22,643 bases of DNA from a bacterium. GTDB taxonomy: Bacteria > Cyanobacteriota > Vampirovibrionia > Obscuribacterales > Obscuribacteraceae. Shown one piece after another: positions 8,203 through 16,431 of the stretch. Position numbers and translations under genes: made by a program. Positions within the stretch are counted from its first letter, which is position 1. Each line of letters begins with the position of its first letter. The stretch lies in contig JAUIJG010000022.1 of NCBI GenBank assembly GCA_030431355.1, positions 1-22,643 on the forward strand, given 5' to 3'. A model generated the notes under the pieces. It was not told the DNA's origin, searched no databases, and saw nothing but the letters and a program-made list of their open reading frames with translations.

Positions 8203-9873
8203 TCAATTTCCCAAAGCTTTTCGAACACTCTCCAGATCAGACTTCGGCACCAGGTTACCTGCGCATCTCTGCAAGCCTGGCTGAATCACGCCGACGTTCT
8301 CCCTGAGCCATACTGGAGCTGCGGATTGTCCGTATTGATTGAAGTAGCACCGCCAGCCGGTGACGATTTTATCAGGGTTTATCTGAAAAGCCAGTATGGT
8401 ACTACCGGTGCACCCACTGCTTAAACGGTACTTAGCCATGGTGGTGCCGTCATCGCTGAACTCATTTCTTGTCTCAGGTGTGTCCGGGTGACCAATGAGT
8501 CGTTCAAGTTCTTCAATGGTCATGCCGACGAAATTGTAGTTGTTTAGTAGTTTGGAAAAATCTTTGAAACCCGGCCTGTTGAAAACTGGTTCTTTTTTAG
8601 GCTTTTCATCGGAATTTTCATCTGGAAGAGTGGCAATCAGTCTGTTCTCTATCCGCTCGTACAAGTGCTTGTATTTAGGTTTAACCACCCAGTTTCCCGC
8701 TGTGTCAATAATCCCGAACAAATTCTTTGGTTTTGTATTTTCGCTAAGACCCACAATCGCTCTATTGCCATAGAACTTTGTTCCCCACCGGTACTGAGGT
8801 TCTACTATGATTTTGCCGTTTAAGTCACAGTATCCGATCTTGTAGGTACTAGAGTCTGTCCAGGTGCGGGACTTATTTGTGAAATAGCATATGATGGGCG
8901 CATCTCTATCAATTTCAGTTCGCCCGAATTCTCTTACCAGCTCTGGAAACTGTACTAGAGATCCTGTTCTCAGGTCGAAGAGTGATATGCGTCGGCGCTT
9001 CCGTAGTATAAAAAAGTCCCTTTTGGCGGCAACAATAGATTCATACTCTGCCGGAACCACCCAGTTTCCGCTCTTGTCTTTGATGCCGAACTTTCGAGTA
9101 ACAGGCCGGGGAAATTCTTGTATGGCTATTAAATATACTCTTCTGTCAATGGTTTTTGCTTTGAATGGAGGTTGGGTATCGCGTCGGGGGAGATATTTGA
9201 TTTCGCCCGATTTTGTAAGAATCGCATTGAACTTGTTTGCTATGCGGATAGCTCCTTTTTCGAATCGCCCGGAAAGTCGTATCCAGTATGGTACCTCCTT
9301 CACGGTTGTGTTTTTGTGAAGTAGAAACTGTCTTTTGTCAGGGGCGTTTCCTCTTTTGGTTGATGCCAGAAACATATCATCGCCAAGATATTCTAGGTAT
9401 CCCCATTTTACCGGGACAATGACTTTCTGGTCTGTGCCGATGACACCATACAGGTCTTTCCCCTGATATTGGACAATTTTATATTGCTTCCCTGCGTACT
9501 GAACCAGTTTTAAGTTTGAAGGTAGCGGAAATTTCACCAGCCCGACTTCTATACCGGCTTCTCTTCTCTTTATGGGATCGTCTATAACTTTTCCATTCAG
9601 GTCCACAAGGATTGATGATTCATAGACTTTTAGTTTGTGAGCGTCTCTTTCTGTTTCGCTTGTTAAATTTGTTTTGTACATTTCCCTGGCTGACAGCTTC
9701 GTCAACAGGAATTTGTCTTTGCCGACTGCTTTGATTTCTGAGAATTCCGGTGGGACTATAACGTTGCCATCGAGGTCTATAATTCCGCTCTGTGAATGAG
9801 CTGGTTGCTCGGCAGCGGCCAATATAAGAGCGGACGAAAGAACGGCGGTTAGGATAGTGTGTCGGAAATTCAT
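8203..9873 (-). CDS. Exported WG-repeat protein, copy 2
   Basis: The 556-aa protein has a signal peptide (MNFRHTILTAVLSSALILAAA, probable cleavage after AHS) and the same architecture as the 86-1738 product. WG-like repeats include GIIDLDGNVIVPPEFSEI near 30, LYGVIGTDQKVIVPVKW near 141, KFGIKDKSGNWVVPAEY near 262, KIGYCDLNGKIIVEPQYRWG near 345 and LFGIIDTAGNWVVKPKY near 386, so here several true W residues follow the glycine. The C-terminal domain (IEELERLIGHPDTPETRNE, SSGCTGS, VPKSDLESVRKALG) is almost superimposable on copy 1, which makes a paralogue by duplication certain. It is divergent from the helical-repeat gene at 9945. Function is unknown; an exported partner of the adjacent helical protein is inferred only from the repeated pairing. 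Confidence 0.85.
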   Translation of the reverse strand: MNFRHTILTAVLSSALILAAAEQPAHSQSGIIDLDGNVIVPPEFSEIKAVGKDKFLLTKLSAREMYKTNLTSETERDAHKLKVYESSILVDLNGKVIDDPIKRREAGIEVGLVKFPLPSNLKLVQYAGKQYKIVQYQGKDLYGVIGTDQKVIVPVKWGYLEYLGDDMFLASTKRGNAPDKRQFLLHKNTTVKEVPYWIRLSGRFEKGAIRIANKFNAILTKSGEIKYLPRRDTQPPFKAKTIDRRVYLIAIQEFPRPVTRKFGIKDKSGNWVVPAEYESIVAAKRDFFILRKRRRISLFDLRTGSLVQFPELVREFGRTEIDRDAPIICYFTNKSRTWTDSSTYKIGYCDLNGKIIVEPQYRWGTKFYGNRAIVGLSENTKPKNLFGIIDTAGNWVVKPKYKHLYERIENRLIATLPDENSDEKPKKEPVFNRPGFKDFSKLLNNYNFVGMTIEELERLIGHPDTPETRNEFSDDGTTMAKYRLSSGCTGSTILAFQINPDKIVTGWRCYFNQYGQSAAPVWLRENVGVIQPGLQRCAGNLVPKSDLESVRKALGN

Positions 9874-9891
9874 TATAGATAAAGCGCAACT

Positions 9892-9921
9892 TTGGACTAG
9901 AATGTTAGTTTAGTATAGATC
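9892..9921 (+). promoter_or_regulatory. Promoter-like motif between divergent WG and helical-repeat genes, copy 2
   Basis: TTGGAC (9892-9897), a 16-bp spacer and TATAGAT (9914-9920) match the spacing in the first cassette. Bases 9901-9921 equal 1766-1786 except for one G/T difference, although the flanking intergenic sequence has diverged. Such local conservation points to selection on a promoter or regulator site. The minus-strand reading again provides TATACT toward the WG gene. Confidence 0.5.
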
Positions 9922-9944
9922 CGTTTTTATCAGTTTGAGTCATT

Positions 9945-12506
9945 TTGAGATTGCTGAATTTGTTGAGACCATTGAGACCACTAAGGCTGTTGAGACCAGT
10001 TTTGCGCCATAAGAGACTTACCTCTTATAAGAGAACTACACAGGCGCCGGCAATGGTGGCTTTCAGCCTTCTGCTACTGTCTGCGGGGACATCTACTGAA
10101 GAAGCCTGGGGGCGGAAGAGTTACTCCTCAACCGAAGCGAAATCTGAGGCAGGCTCTTTAGAAACTGAAAAAGTGGCCGATCAGATTCTCAGTCTGGTGG
10201 GATTAGTCCCGGAAGACAAAGAGTTTGAAACACGTGAGATCCGCAAAGACCTCTTGTTTCTTCTAACGAGGTCAGGTGTTAGCCCTGATTATGTGATGGA
10301 CAATACTGCAAGAGAGATTTTTTATCTTAGCGATGGAAGCGGGCTAGTTCCCTGGTGCAGGGATTCTCTTCTAAGTCAGAAAGTTTCGTTGAGCACCGTC
10401 AATCGGCTCAATCCGATGGTAAGTGGGGTGTGGGGTGGTAAGTTTTTTCAGTTGGAAGGTAATCAGTTAAAATTTTTGGATTTAGCTAGAAGGATATCTA
10501 AGTTTGATTGTAAGAATGATAAGTCGCAAAAGTTTTTGCTTCTGAAGACACTGCGAGATCGCATGCCCTACGGCTCAGATGCTAAGAAGGCTCTTGCGAT
10601 TATCACTTTTAAGGCTGCAAGAGAATGTCCCAGTGGCATTCGTTTAAAGGGAGAGCCTGAGGCATCTTTTAATTTCGCTGTTTTTTCGCTCAGGTCAGGA
10701 AGTAAATTTGATGAGGGTACTGCAAGAGCTAAGCTTGAAGATTTAAAGCTGCTTCTGTCGAGTGGCGATAAGGCCGGTATTCCAGCTCGTAGTCGTAGAA
10801 ATATTGTTGAATATATGATGCCGTATTTAGTGCGACAGAAGGCAAATGGTGCAGTGCTTGAAATGGCTTCAACAGTATACGATCAGGTTTTCACTGAGTC
10901 TATACCTCCATCAACTGCGGTAAAGGTAAAGTTCTGTTATGCGGCTATTTTGCAGAAAGCCGGCAAACTGAAGAAGGCAGAGAAGTTGTATAGAGAGTCT
11001 ATCGATTTAATGAGGAAGATAGACCCTGTCACTGCCCATAAGTCAGGGTTGTTTTTGTCTGATGAAATTCTGAACCTTTACCTTGCCAATGTTCTATATC
11101 TGCAAGGTGATGACAAAGGATTGATTGAAGTAAGTAAGAAGATTGAAAAGTCTGTCAGCAAAGAGAGTCGCGAAGATAGCAGGGAAATTGGAGTGGTATC
11201 AAGAGCGCTTGTGCGGTTGGCTCTTCTGCGCAAGAAGAAATACAAGGAAGCTGCTGCTATAGAAGTGCAGGATTATCCTTCAACCCTTAATTCTCTGCAG
11301 GGGTCCTGGGGAACGCAAGTCTATCCTGATGTTTCCGAGCTTTTCCCTTCTCGGGAGGTGGCGCTGGCAGCGGATCGGACTATTTATGGAAAGGTAGGAG
11401 ATAAAGAGTCTTTGCGTTTGGCAGAGGAGAGTCTGGCGAAGCTCAAATCTCCTAAAGACGTATATGGCAGGCTTAAGACTGATGCAAAAATTCCCATGGA
11501 GGAGCCTAGTCCACAAAATAGAGAGACACTGTACAAAGCCATATCTGAATACCGCTCAACGATACTATCCAGCTCGCTTTCGGACCAGGAGAAAGTAGAG
11601 CATCTGCTACCTAAAGCAATAAAGCTATCCGACTGGGGATTGTTCACTCTCAGTGGTGCCATTTTTGATGATCTCATACAGATTAGTGTTGGAAACAAAG
11701 CTGTTCACCCGATTTATGCTCGTCGTCTGTTGAATGAGAAGGCGATAGTCTTGCTGAACAAGGGCGACTACGCTGGGGCAGAGAAACTGGTATCAAGGGC
11801 GAAGCAGGTAGAAGTGCCGGAGGATGACGAGTCAATCTATGCCACTAGATTCGTCGAAGGAAAGCTGGCTCTGGGTCGGGGAGAGTATGAGAAGGCGGAA
11901 GAGTTGCTCGCCCCTCTGGAGATGCAGTGGACTGAAAATCATTCTGAAAGGCAGAATTATTACCGAGTTCAAGCTATGTTGTCTCTCGCCTACAGTCAGT
12001 ATTATCAGGAGAAGTTCGAGCAGAGCAAGCTTTCTTTGATAAAGCTTTCGCAAAGGTATCTTCTTCTTGGTGCGTTTTATCCTAAGCCAGGACCGGAAAT
12101 GTCGACACTGCTCGCGCTTTGCTTGGTTGCTTCCGGGCACGAGCCTTTAGGTAAATATACACTGTACGATAAATTCAATTATTTGCACCTCTCAAATCCT
12201 ATTGATAGAGCTAGCGTTCTTTTCAATCAAGGTCGGTTCTGGGAACTTGCCGGAAATAAACTGCGGGCACTACGATTTTACTCTTCTGGTATCAATGTGT
12301 TAGAGGATGCCGACTATGTGGTGGATGATGGGCTGGTGAAGTCGCCTATTGGACTAAAGCTTGCTTCTAAAATTCGCTCTGGCTCTAGGTCCTTGAAAGT
12401 GGATATTCCAAAATATATTTGTGTGGCAAGAGAGCGCTTGGAGTCATCTCCTAAGGGACGCCGGTATCAATTAGAAGCCGAGAACAAGAGTGGTCAAAGT
12501 CGGTGA
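9945..12506 (+). CDS. Exported TPR-like helical-repeat protein, C-terminally shorter paralogue
   Basis: The 853-aa protein is paralogous to residues 1 to about 880 of the 1801 product: QILSLVGLVPEDKEFE, RKDLLFLLTRSGVSPDYVM, DGSGLVPWCRDSLL, KYKEAAAIEVQDYPSTLNSL, YEKAEELLAPLEMQ and NKLRALRFYSSGINVLEDA all have close counterparts in the same order. It lacks the last 360 or so residues and has no copy of the 5615 gene after it. The N-terminus is odd: from the TTG at 9945 it reads LRPLRPLRLLRPV before a hydrophobic signal core (MVAFSLLLLSAG). ATG 10053 is an alternative start but would leave no charged n-region, so an upstream TTG is preferred; no strong Shine-Dalgarno decides. The role is unknown; an exported helical scaffold is inferred. 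Confidence 0.8.
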   Translation: MRLLNLLRPLRPLRLLRPVLRHKRLTSYKRTTQAPAMVAFSLLLLSAGTSTEEAWGRKSYSSTEAKSEAGSLETEKVADQILSLVGLVPEDKEFETREIRKDLLFLLTRSGVSPDYVMDNTAREIFYLSDGSGLVPWCRDSLLSQKVSLSTVNRLNPMVSGVWGGKFFQLEGNQLKFLDLARRISKFDCKNDKSQKFLLLKTLRDRMPYGSDAKKALAIITFKAARECPSGIRLKGEPEASFNFAVFSLRSGSKFDEGTARAKLEDLKLLLSSGDKAGIPARSRRNIVEYMMPYLVRQKANGAVLEMASTVYDQVFTESIPPSTAVKVKFCYAAILQKAGKLKKAEKLYRESIDLMRKIDPVTAHKSGLFLSDEILNLYLANVLYLQGDDKGLIEVSKKIEKSVSKESREDSREIGVVSRALVRLALLRKKKYKEAAAIEVQDYPSTLNSLQGSWGTQVYPDVSELFPSREVALAADRTIYGKVGDKESLRLAEESLAKLKSPKDVYGRLKTDAKIPMEEPSPQNRETLYKAISEYRSTILSSSLSDQEKVEHLLPKAIKLSDWGLFTLSGAIFDDLIQISVGNKAVHPIYARRLLNEKAIVLLNKGDYAGAEKLVSRAKQVEVPEDDESIYATRFVEGKLALGRGEYEKAEELLAPLEMQWTENHSERQNYYRVQAMLSLAYSQYYQEKFEQSKLSLIKLSQRYLLLGAFYPKPGPEMSTLLALCLVASGHEPLGKYTLYDKFNYLHLSNPIDRASVLFNQGRFWELAGNKLRALRFYSSGINVLEDADYVVDDGLVKSPIGLKLASKIRSGSRSLKVDIPKYICVARERLESSPKGRRYQLEAENKSGQSR
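9963..9998 (+). repeat. Four 9-bp units (TTGAGACCA type) at the N-terminus of the signal peptide
   Basis: TTGAGACCA is exact at 9963-9971, 9972-9980 and 9990-9998, with the diverged unit CTAAGGCTG at 9981-9989. The units encode LRP-LRP-LRL-LRP, adding positive charges ahead of the signal-peptide core. Each unit also contains a TTG or CTA codon, so the repeat multiplies possible TTG starts. Confidence 0.65.
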
Positions 12507-12509
12507 TTT

Positions 12510-12885
12510 TTAATTGCCTTCCGCGAATTGAATAAGTTCATTGTCCCACCTTGCTTCTATGTCCCCTGGTTCCAAATCTCTTACAACAGTAGAAAGTCCA
12601 AAAGTTGGCAGAATATCAATATACTCCACCTTGGTTATATGACAGTCTTCAAGACTTTCCATCAAATAGGAGTTTCACTGCCTTCCAGCTAGACAGCTAG
12701 ATTTCAATAACAACGTATCCGCGATCGTATAGTTTTTCAGGAAACCACCACAGCGAGAATGGTGCACCGAGGTATGGTGTGAAGCCATCAAATTCACTTC
12801 CGCTCTCATTAATGTAGGCGAGCTTCTCTCCTATTTTCCCTTCTTCTTCACCATCGAAGCTCGACGCAGTATTCCTGGATGACAA
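12510..12885 (-). pseudogene. Frameshifted remnant of an unidentified small gene
   Basis: Two minus-strand reading frames look like one broken gene. The upstream frame (12885 down to a TAG at 12697-12699) reads GEKLAYINESGSEFDGF, then APFSLWWFPEKLYDRGYVV. After the TAG the same frame continues SSWKAVKLLFDGKS before another stop. A +1 shift at that point enters a 50-aa frame (12662-12510) reading ITKVEYIDILPTFGLS and DLEPGDIEARWDNELIQF. The acidic, aromatic-rich composition is protein-like and reminiscent of small immunity-type proteins, but I recognise no family. The upstream frame's ATG lies inside the AbiEii gene, so the true 5' end may have been lost. Alternatively the two frames are independent small genes. 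Confidence 0.4.
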
Positions 12886-13799
12886 AGAATCTTCTCTATT
12901 GTTTCACTGTCAGTGGTGACTAAGTCCGGTCTGATCTCACCGGAATCTCGAAGAAGCGAGACAAATTCTCGCTCGTTCTCTCGCAAGGGGAAGAGTGGTT
13001 CGACCAAGTGACGGCATCGCTCAATAAGGTCATCGAAATAGTCTTGCTGAAACTTCGGACCTGGTGCACCCTGTACCTTCATCACCGGAAGCAGTTTTTC
13101 CTTCAAGTCCTTGAGATTTCCTTTCACATTCGAAGGAGATACATCGCACCAATTTGCTCGGGGGTTCACTGCTCCATACAGTACGAAAACCAGCCTGAGA
13201 TCTTCATCAGAAGCATCAAGCACTTCAAAAAGATTAGCTACATCAAAAAGATCTCGACTGGCGCTCCTTGTTAGCAGTGCCGATAACTTGCCTGCGGTCA
13301 ATTCCTTCAGATCGAGTACTTTGACACCCTGAGCCTGGAAAGAACCCACTTTCTTCGAGTCTGACTCTTTCACCGGATGGAAATTGACACGAAACATGTA
13401 ATTCAGATCGAGTTCGAGATTCGCTTGCCCACCTAGAGCGCTCTGATAGCCCAGCCGCCACTTGCCTCCAGCATGTGCTAGCGCTACCCTGTTCATCTTA
13501 AATCCGGAGAGATCACAGATGGCTGTTAAGAGCCCTTCCAAATGTGGTCTCTCTGCTTTCATTGTTTCCAGGTCCACGGCGCCAACATAGTTCAAGTCAA
13601 TATCTACGGACAACCGGGGAACATCGAAGACGAAAAGATTGAGAGCAGTTCCGCCCTTCAGCACCAGTCGTTCACGAAGATACTCGTTTTCAGATATGAG
13701 CGAAAGCAGTTGGAGAAGATGAATCACCTTCTCCAGCGTATCGGGTCGAAATCCGGTGGCGGCTGCCTCATCCAGTAGGCGTGTCTTTGACAGCTTCAC
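12831..13799 (-). CDS. abiEii: AbiEii-type nucleotidyltransferase toxin
   Basis: This is the toxin half of an AbiE (type IV) toxin-antitoxin / abortive-infection system, family AbiEii/AbiGii nucleotidyltransferases. The polymerase-beta-like core is present: LKGGTALNLF followed by PRLSVDIDLNY, giving the GG-x-metal-Asp signature (D66 and D68 in 322-aa numbering), then ELTAGKLSALLTRSASRDLFDVANLF, the conserved K...R..RD.FD.. motif. The GTG at 13799 is the preferred start: GGAGGAG lies 5 nt upstream and GTG overlaps the antitoxin stop as GTGA, a typical coupled junction. The ATG at 13814 would add five residues and include that ribosome site in the coding region. Such enzymes are thought to transfer nucleotides to tRNA or another substrate. 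All key motifs look intact. Confidence 0.92.
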   Translation of the reverse strand: MKLSKTRLLDEAAATGFRPDTLEKVIHLLQLLSLISENEYLRERLVLKGGTALNLFVFDVPRLSVDIDLNYVGAVDLETMKAERPHLEGLLTAICDLSGFKMNRVALAHAGGKWRLGYQSALGGQANLELDLNYMFRVNFHPVKESDSKKVGSFQAQGVKVLDLKELTAGKLSALLTRSASRDLFDVANLFEVLDASDEDLRLVFVLYGAVNPRANWCDVSPSNVKGNLKDLKEKLLPVMKVQGAPGPKFQQDYFDDLIERCRHLVEPLFPLRENEREFVSLLRDSGEIRPDLVTTDSETIEKILCHPGILRRASMVKKKGK

Positions 13800-14614
13800 A
13801 ATGGCTCCTCCCATGACCGTTGCAGAATTTCTTCTGGCACTATCAGATTCCAGCCGTTCACGAGCTTTCCGATCCTTTCAGAGCGAAACATATATGTCGG
13901 TTGTTTTGGTCTGAACTCTCTGACTGAATCAAGCTCCTTCTCACTTATATGAAGCCGCTCTCCCTGTTCTTCAAGGAAAAATCCAACTTTAGCTGCAGTA
14001 ACCGAATTGCCAAGAAGATCCAAATACGCAATGACCTTTCCAGTATCGAAATAGCTGACTGCTTCTAGAGATCTCCAGGCTTCCTCGATACCGCCGGCGA
14101 GCTCAACTCGATCAAAACAATCTACCAGAGTTCGCTCAAGAGTTGTCACCCTTATCTCCAAACCGGCGCGGTCCACCGACTCGACTCCTGTCATTTCCTT
14201 GCCGTGCCGCAGAAGTGCTATCGGATGGGTCACGCCGACGTACTCAGTATCTTGAAAGCTGAATCTAGATGCTTCACGATTCGCAGTCAGGTAGATAAGC
14301 GAGTTCTGCACCGAGTAGCCGTAGCCGTGCAAAGCTAAGGCAGACCGGTAGGAGACTACAGCATCATCAGTGGCCCGTGCTGCAACCTGGTAAGGATCTA
14401 CAGCGAAGGACTCGGCATCGAATCCTTCAGGGACCACGGCATAGAGACCCCGCCGAATGTGTAGCAATTTCCCGCTACCACAATGATGAGCCAATAGTGA
14501 GTGCCTGGATACTCTCTTCGTTCCTTTCCTTGCCTCAGCAAATTCCTCCACCCGAAACACTGGATGCCGGGCGAAGAACTTGGAAGTATTAGTATACGAT
14601 GACCGGTTATACAT
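13796..14614 (-). CDS. abiEi: AbiEi-type antitoxin / transcriptional regulator
   Basis: The 272-aa protein matches the AbiEi layout: an N-terminal winged-helix (FFARHPVFRVEEFAEAR, SRHSLLAHHCGSGKLLHIRRGLYAVVPEG, residues 13-65), then the AbiEi C-terminal domain with DPYQVAARATDDAVVSYRSALALHG (72-96) and VTTLERTLVDCFDRVELAGGIEE (151-173). The family represses its own promoter and neutralises the AbiEii partner without forming a stable complex. It precedes the toxin, with overlapping stop and start codons. ATG 14614 lies only 6 nt after a perfect -10, so the message is probably leaderless; no Shine-Dalgarno is visible and no later Met offers a better start. Confidence 0.9.
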   Translation of the reverse strand: MYNRSSYTNTSKFFARHPVFRVEEFAEARKGTKRVSRHSLLAHHCGSGKLLHIRRGLYAVVPEGFDAESFAVDPYQVAARATDDAVVSYRSALALHGYGYSVQNSLIYLTANREASRFSFQDTEYVGVTHPIALLRHGKEMTGVESVDRAGLEIRVTTLERTLVDCFDRVELAGGIEEAWRSLEAVSYFDTGKVIAYLDLLGNSVTAAKVGFFLEEQGERLHISEKELDSVREFRPKQPTYMFRSERIGKLVNGWNLIVPEEILQRSWEEPL

Positions 14615-14620
14615 GCAACT

Positions 14621-14649
14621 ATATTACTTGTAACTCCGATCATTGTCAA
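14621..14649 (-). promoter_or_regulatory. Consensus promoter of the abiE operon
   Basis: On the minus strand TTGACA (14649-14644), exactly 17 bp, then TAATAT (14626-14621) form a near-perfect sigma-70 promoter. The abiEi ATG begins 7 nt after the -10, where transcription should start, implying leaderless mRNA. AGTT-containing elements (AGTTGACA, AGTTACA, AGTTGCA) recur at 15-16-bp intervals across it and could be AbiEi sites, but that is conjecture. Confidence 0.75.
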
Positions 14650-14823
14650 CTAGTGCTTGGCATTGATTGGGCATATATACAATTTCATTGCAGTTTTCTC
14701 CGATCAGTGTACACCAAGATACTACACCCGTTGCTGAGGAGCCATAGAGATGGGCACTGGCAGACAGCCAACTGGGCAGATGGGCATATACTAGAGTAGC
14801 GGCAATTATTCAGGTTCACGTTT

Positions 14824-15054
14824 GTGGCTGACCAATCTGAAAAGTCAAAGACCAAAGAAGTCTCGAACGAATCGAGGGTTGAGCGTGACGCCTCCAGGGC
14901 AGGAAGCGACCAGGCCCAGTCTGACATGCCAGAACACTTGCAACAGACCAGCAAGGAGAAGAGCGCTTTCGATAGAGCAGGGCTAATTCCTACAGCCCGC
15001 AGCCATGTAAGCGAAACCTTCGGCCGTCCGGAAATTTCAGAAGAGAATGATTGA
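14824..15054 (+). CDS. Short polar ORF, probable N-terminal piece of the split toxin gene
   Basis: The 76-aa GTG-initiated reading frame encodes a very polar, Ser/Glu/Lys/Gln-rich sequence (ADQSEKSKTKEVSNESR near the start) ending in a more ordered stretch, FDRAGLIPTARSHVSETFGR. It stops at a TGA at 15052-15054. The next large ORF starts at 15073 in the same frame, with no other stop between, so the two may be one gene with a nonsense codon. It has no signal peptide or known domain. The Shine-Dalgarno is weak (AGG about 9 nt before GTG). It could also be a stand-alone small protein. Confidence 0.45.
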   Translation: MADQSEKSKTKEVSNESRVERDASRAGSDQAQSDMPEHLQQTSKEKSAFDRAGLIPTARSHVSETFGRPEISEEND

Positions 15055-15072
15055 GAGAAGATTCTGCATGTA

Positions 15073-16431
15073 GTGGAAGTCTCTGATAAGAAAGCCCCTA
15101 AAACAAGCGATCCGCATCCTTCATATACCAGGGGTCTCGAAGCCGCCAGGCAAAACGCAGCCACCCCGGATGAAGCTGCGAAGATGGAAAATCAGTTTAC
15201 TGAGCAGTATATTGAGAAGAAACTTCAGGAAGCCGCAACCACTTCAAGGAAAGATCCGGCAGAGCTTCTTAATCACCATAAGTATGCTCCAGAAGATCCG
15301 AATCATGGTGGCACTCTTAAGATTCCGCAGAATCTTGCCGAGAAAAACTCAGACGGTTCGGTGCTTCTCAAGATCAATGTTTCTGAGAATGTTGAGGCAG
15401 CTGAAGACGCTCCACTGAAAAATACGCCGGATGGCTGGCTGGAAGCAGGCCGCAGAATAGCCGAGCTTCCTATCGATAAACAGTTCGAGATTATCGGCTC
15501 CGGTCTCGCAGCTGGCATTAATCAGTATCAGCATGACGAGAACCAGCGAGCCTGGGGCCGTGTGATCGGAACTTTCCAGGGGATTGGCGAGTTTTCTGTC
15601 AATCTAGCCAAAATAGCCGACTTTAGCGCGACGCTCATTCTGAACGACGGGGAGCGGGCCGGAAAAATGGGCGCAGAGTTCGGGCAAGCTCTGGGCGAAA
15701 CCATCGTCGGTGGCGTGAAGCTCTTCAATGCCGCACATCAGTACCTCTTCAACATCGGATTCACCGGAGATTATGCAAAGCCGTTTAGAGATGTCGCCGA
15801 ACTCGGAAATCTCATGAATGAGAAGTGGGAGTCACTACCGCCAAAAGAACAGGAACGCATAAAGTTCAAACTTCTGATCGAGCTTGGAGCTGACACTCTT
15901 ATTGGTGGAGCCAGAATTCACTCTGCTGGTAAGGCAGGAAAGTTTACCGAGTTCCTTGACGACATTGCCGAGGAGATGGCAAAGCAAGGAGCGAAGACTC
16001 TGGAAGGAGCCCAAAAGAGAGTGAAATTTATCAAAGAGGGTCTCGAAGATCTGATGCTACCGGAAGCGGTGACTCCTGATGGGCAGAGAATCAAGATAAG
16101 AACACATCGAGAAGCGCCAGATAACGCCGTTTACTCTCAGGCTCACAATCCTGATGGCTCAGGAAGACCTCAGCCAGATCGACAATCAGAGAACACTTCC
16201 GGGCAACCAGGCGACCACACCAGACACAGAGAGACGGATGATGAGGAAATCTTCAAGCCGCGGGACATGGGTGCTGAGATTCATGACGCTCTTGAGGTAC
16301 TTGAGCCTTCATTGAAAAGCGTTCTAGAGAAGTATAAGGTGAACATAGAAATCATCGACAAGATGGAAGACGCGTACCCTGGAGACTCAGAAAAAAATGC
16401 ACTTTATGGGAGCCTACGATTGGGGACGTAA
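15073..16431 (+). CDS. Pre-toxin region of a polymorphic-toxin-like protein, interrupted before its metalloprotease domain
   Basis: The 452-aa frame begins with a charged, disordered N-terminus. Residues about 118-265 are an Ala/Gly-rich helical region (GWLEAGRRIAELPIDKQFE, GRVIGTFQGIGEFSVNLAK, GAEFGQALGETIVGGVK) like the trafficking/pre-toxin segments of polymorphic toxins. A polar linker (NPDGSGRPQPDRQSENTSG) leads to AEIHDALEVLEPSLKSVLEKYKVNIEI, which reads as the start of a catalytic domain. At the A7 run 16391-16397 the frame runs out into SLRLGT and stop, while the +1 frame continues the domain with the HEIGH zinc motif (next entry). No signal peptide or secretion marker is seen. GTG 15073 has only a weak AGAAG upstream; an earlier start through the TGA at 15052 is possible if that codon is an error. 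Intact function requires frameshifting or a corrected indel. Confidence 0.6.
   Translation: MEVSDKKAPKTSDPHPSYTRGLEAARQNAATPDEAAKMENQFTEQYIEKKLQEAATTSRKDPAELLNHHKYAPEDPNHGGTLKIPQNLAEKNSDGSVLLKINVSENVEAAEDAPLKNTPDGWLEAGRRIAELPIDKQFEIIGSGLAAGINQYQHDENQRAWGRVIGTFQGIGEFSVNLAKIADFSATLILNDGERAGKMGAEFGQALGETIVGGVKLFNAAHQYLFNIGFTGDYAKPFRDVAELGNLMNEKWESLPPKEQERIKFKLLIELGADTLIGGARIHSAGKAGKFTEFLDDIAEEMAKQGAKTLEGAQKRVKFIKEGLEDLMLPEAVTPDGQRIKIRTHREAPDNAVYSQAHNPDGSGRPQPDRQSENTSGQPGDHTRHRETDDEEIFKPRDMGAEIHDALEVLEPSLKSVLEKYKVNIEIIDKMEDAYPGDSEKNALYGSLRLGT

Noticed and set aside
14668..14790. TGGGCATATA repeated exactly at 14668-14677 and 14781-14790
   Set aside because: A 10-bp match in a 200-bp intergenic region, not placed at a promoter I can identify; could be chance.
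14685..15164. A 159-codon open frame on the minus strand spanning the toxin N-terminal ORFs
   Set aside because: It is antisense to two plus-strand frames with better composition, is Ser/Cys/Leu-rich as mirror frames are, and has no ribosome site or recognisable domain.
16388..16400. Programmed -1 frameshifting at the poly-A run of the toxin
   Set aside because: The catalytic domain lies in the +1 (equivalently -2) frame, which a -1 slip cannot reach; slippage of the polymerase or an indel remains possible.
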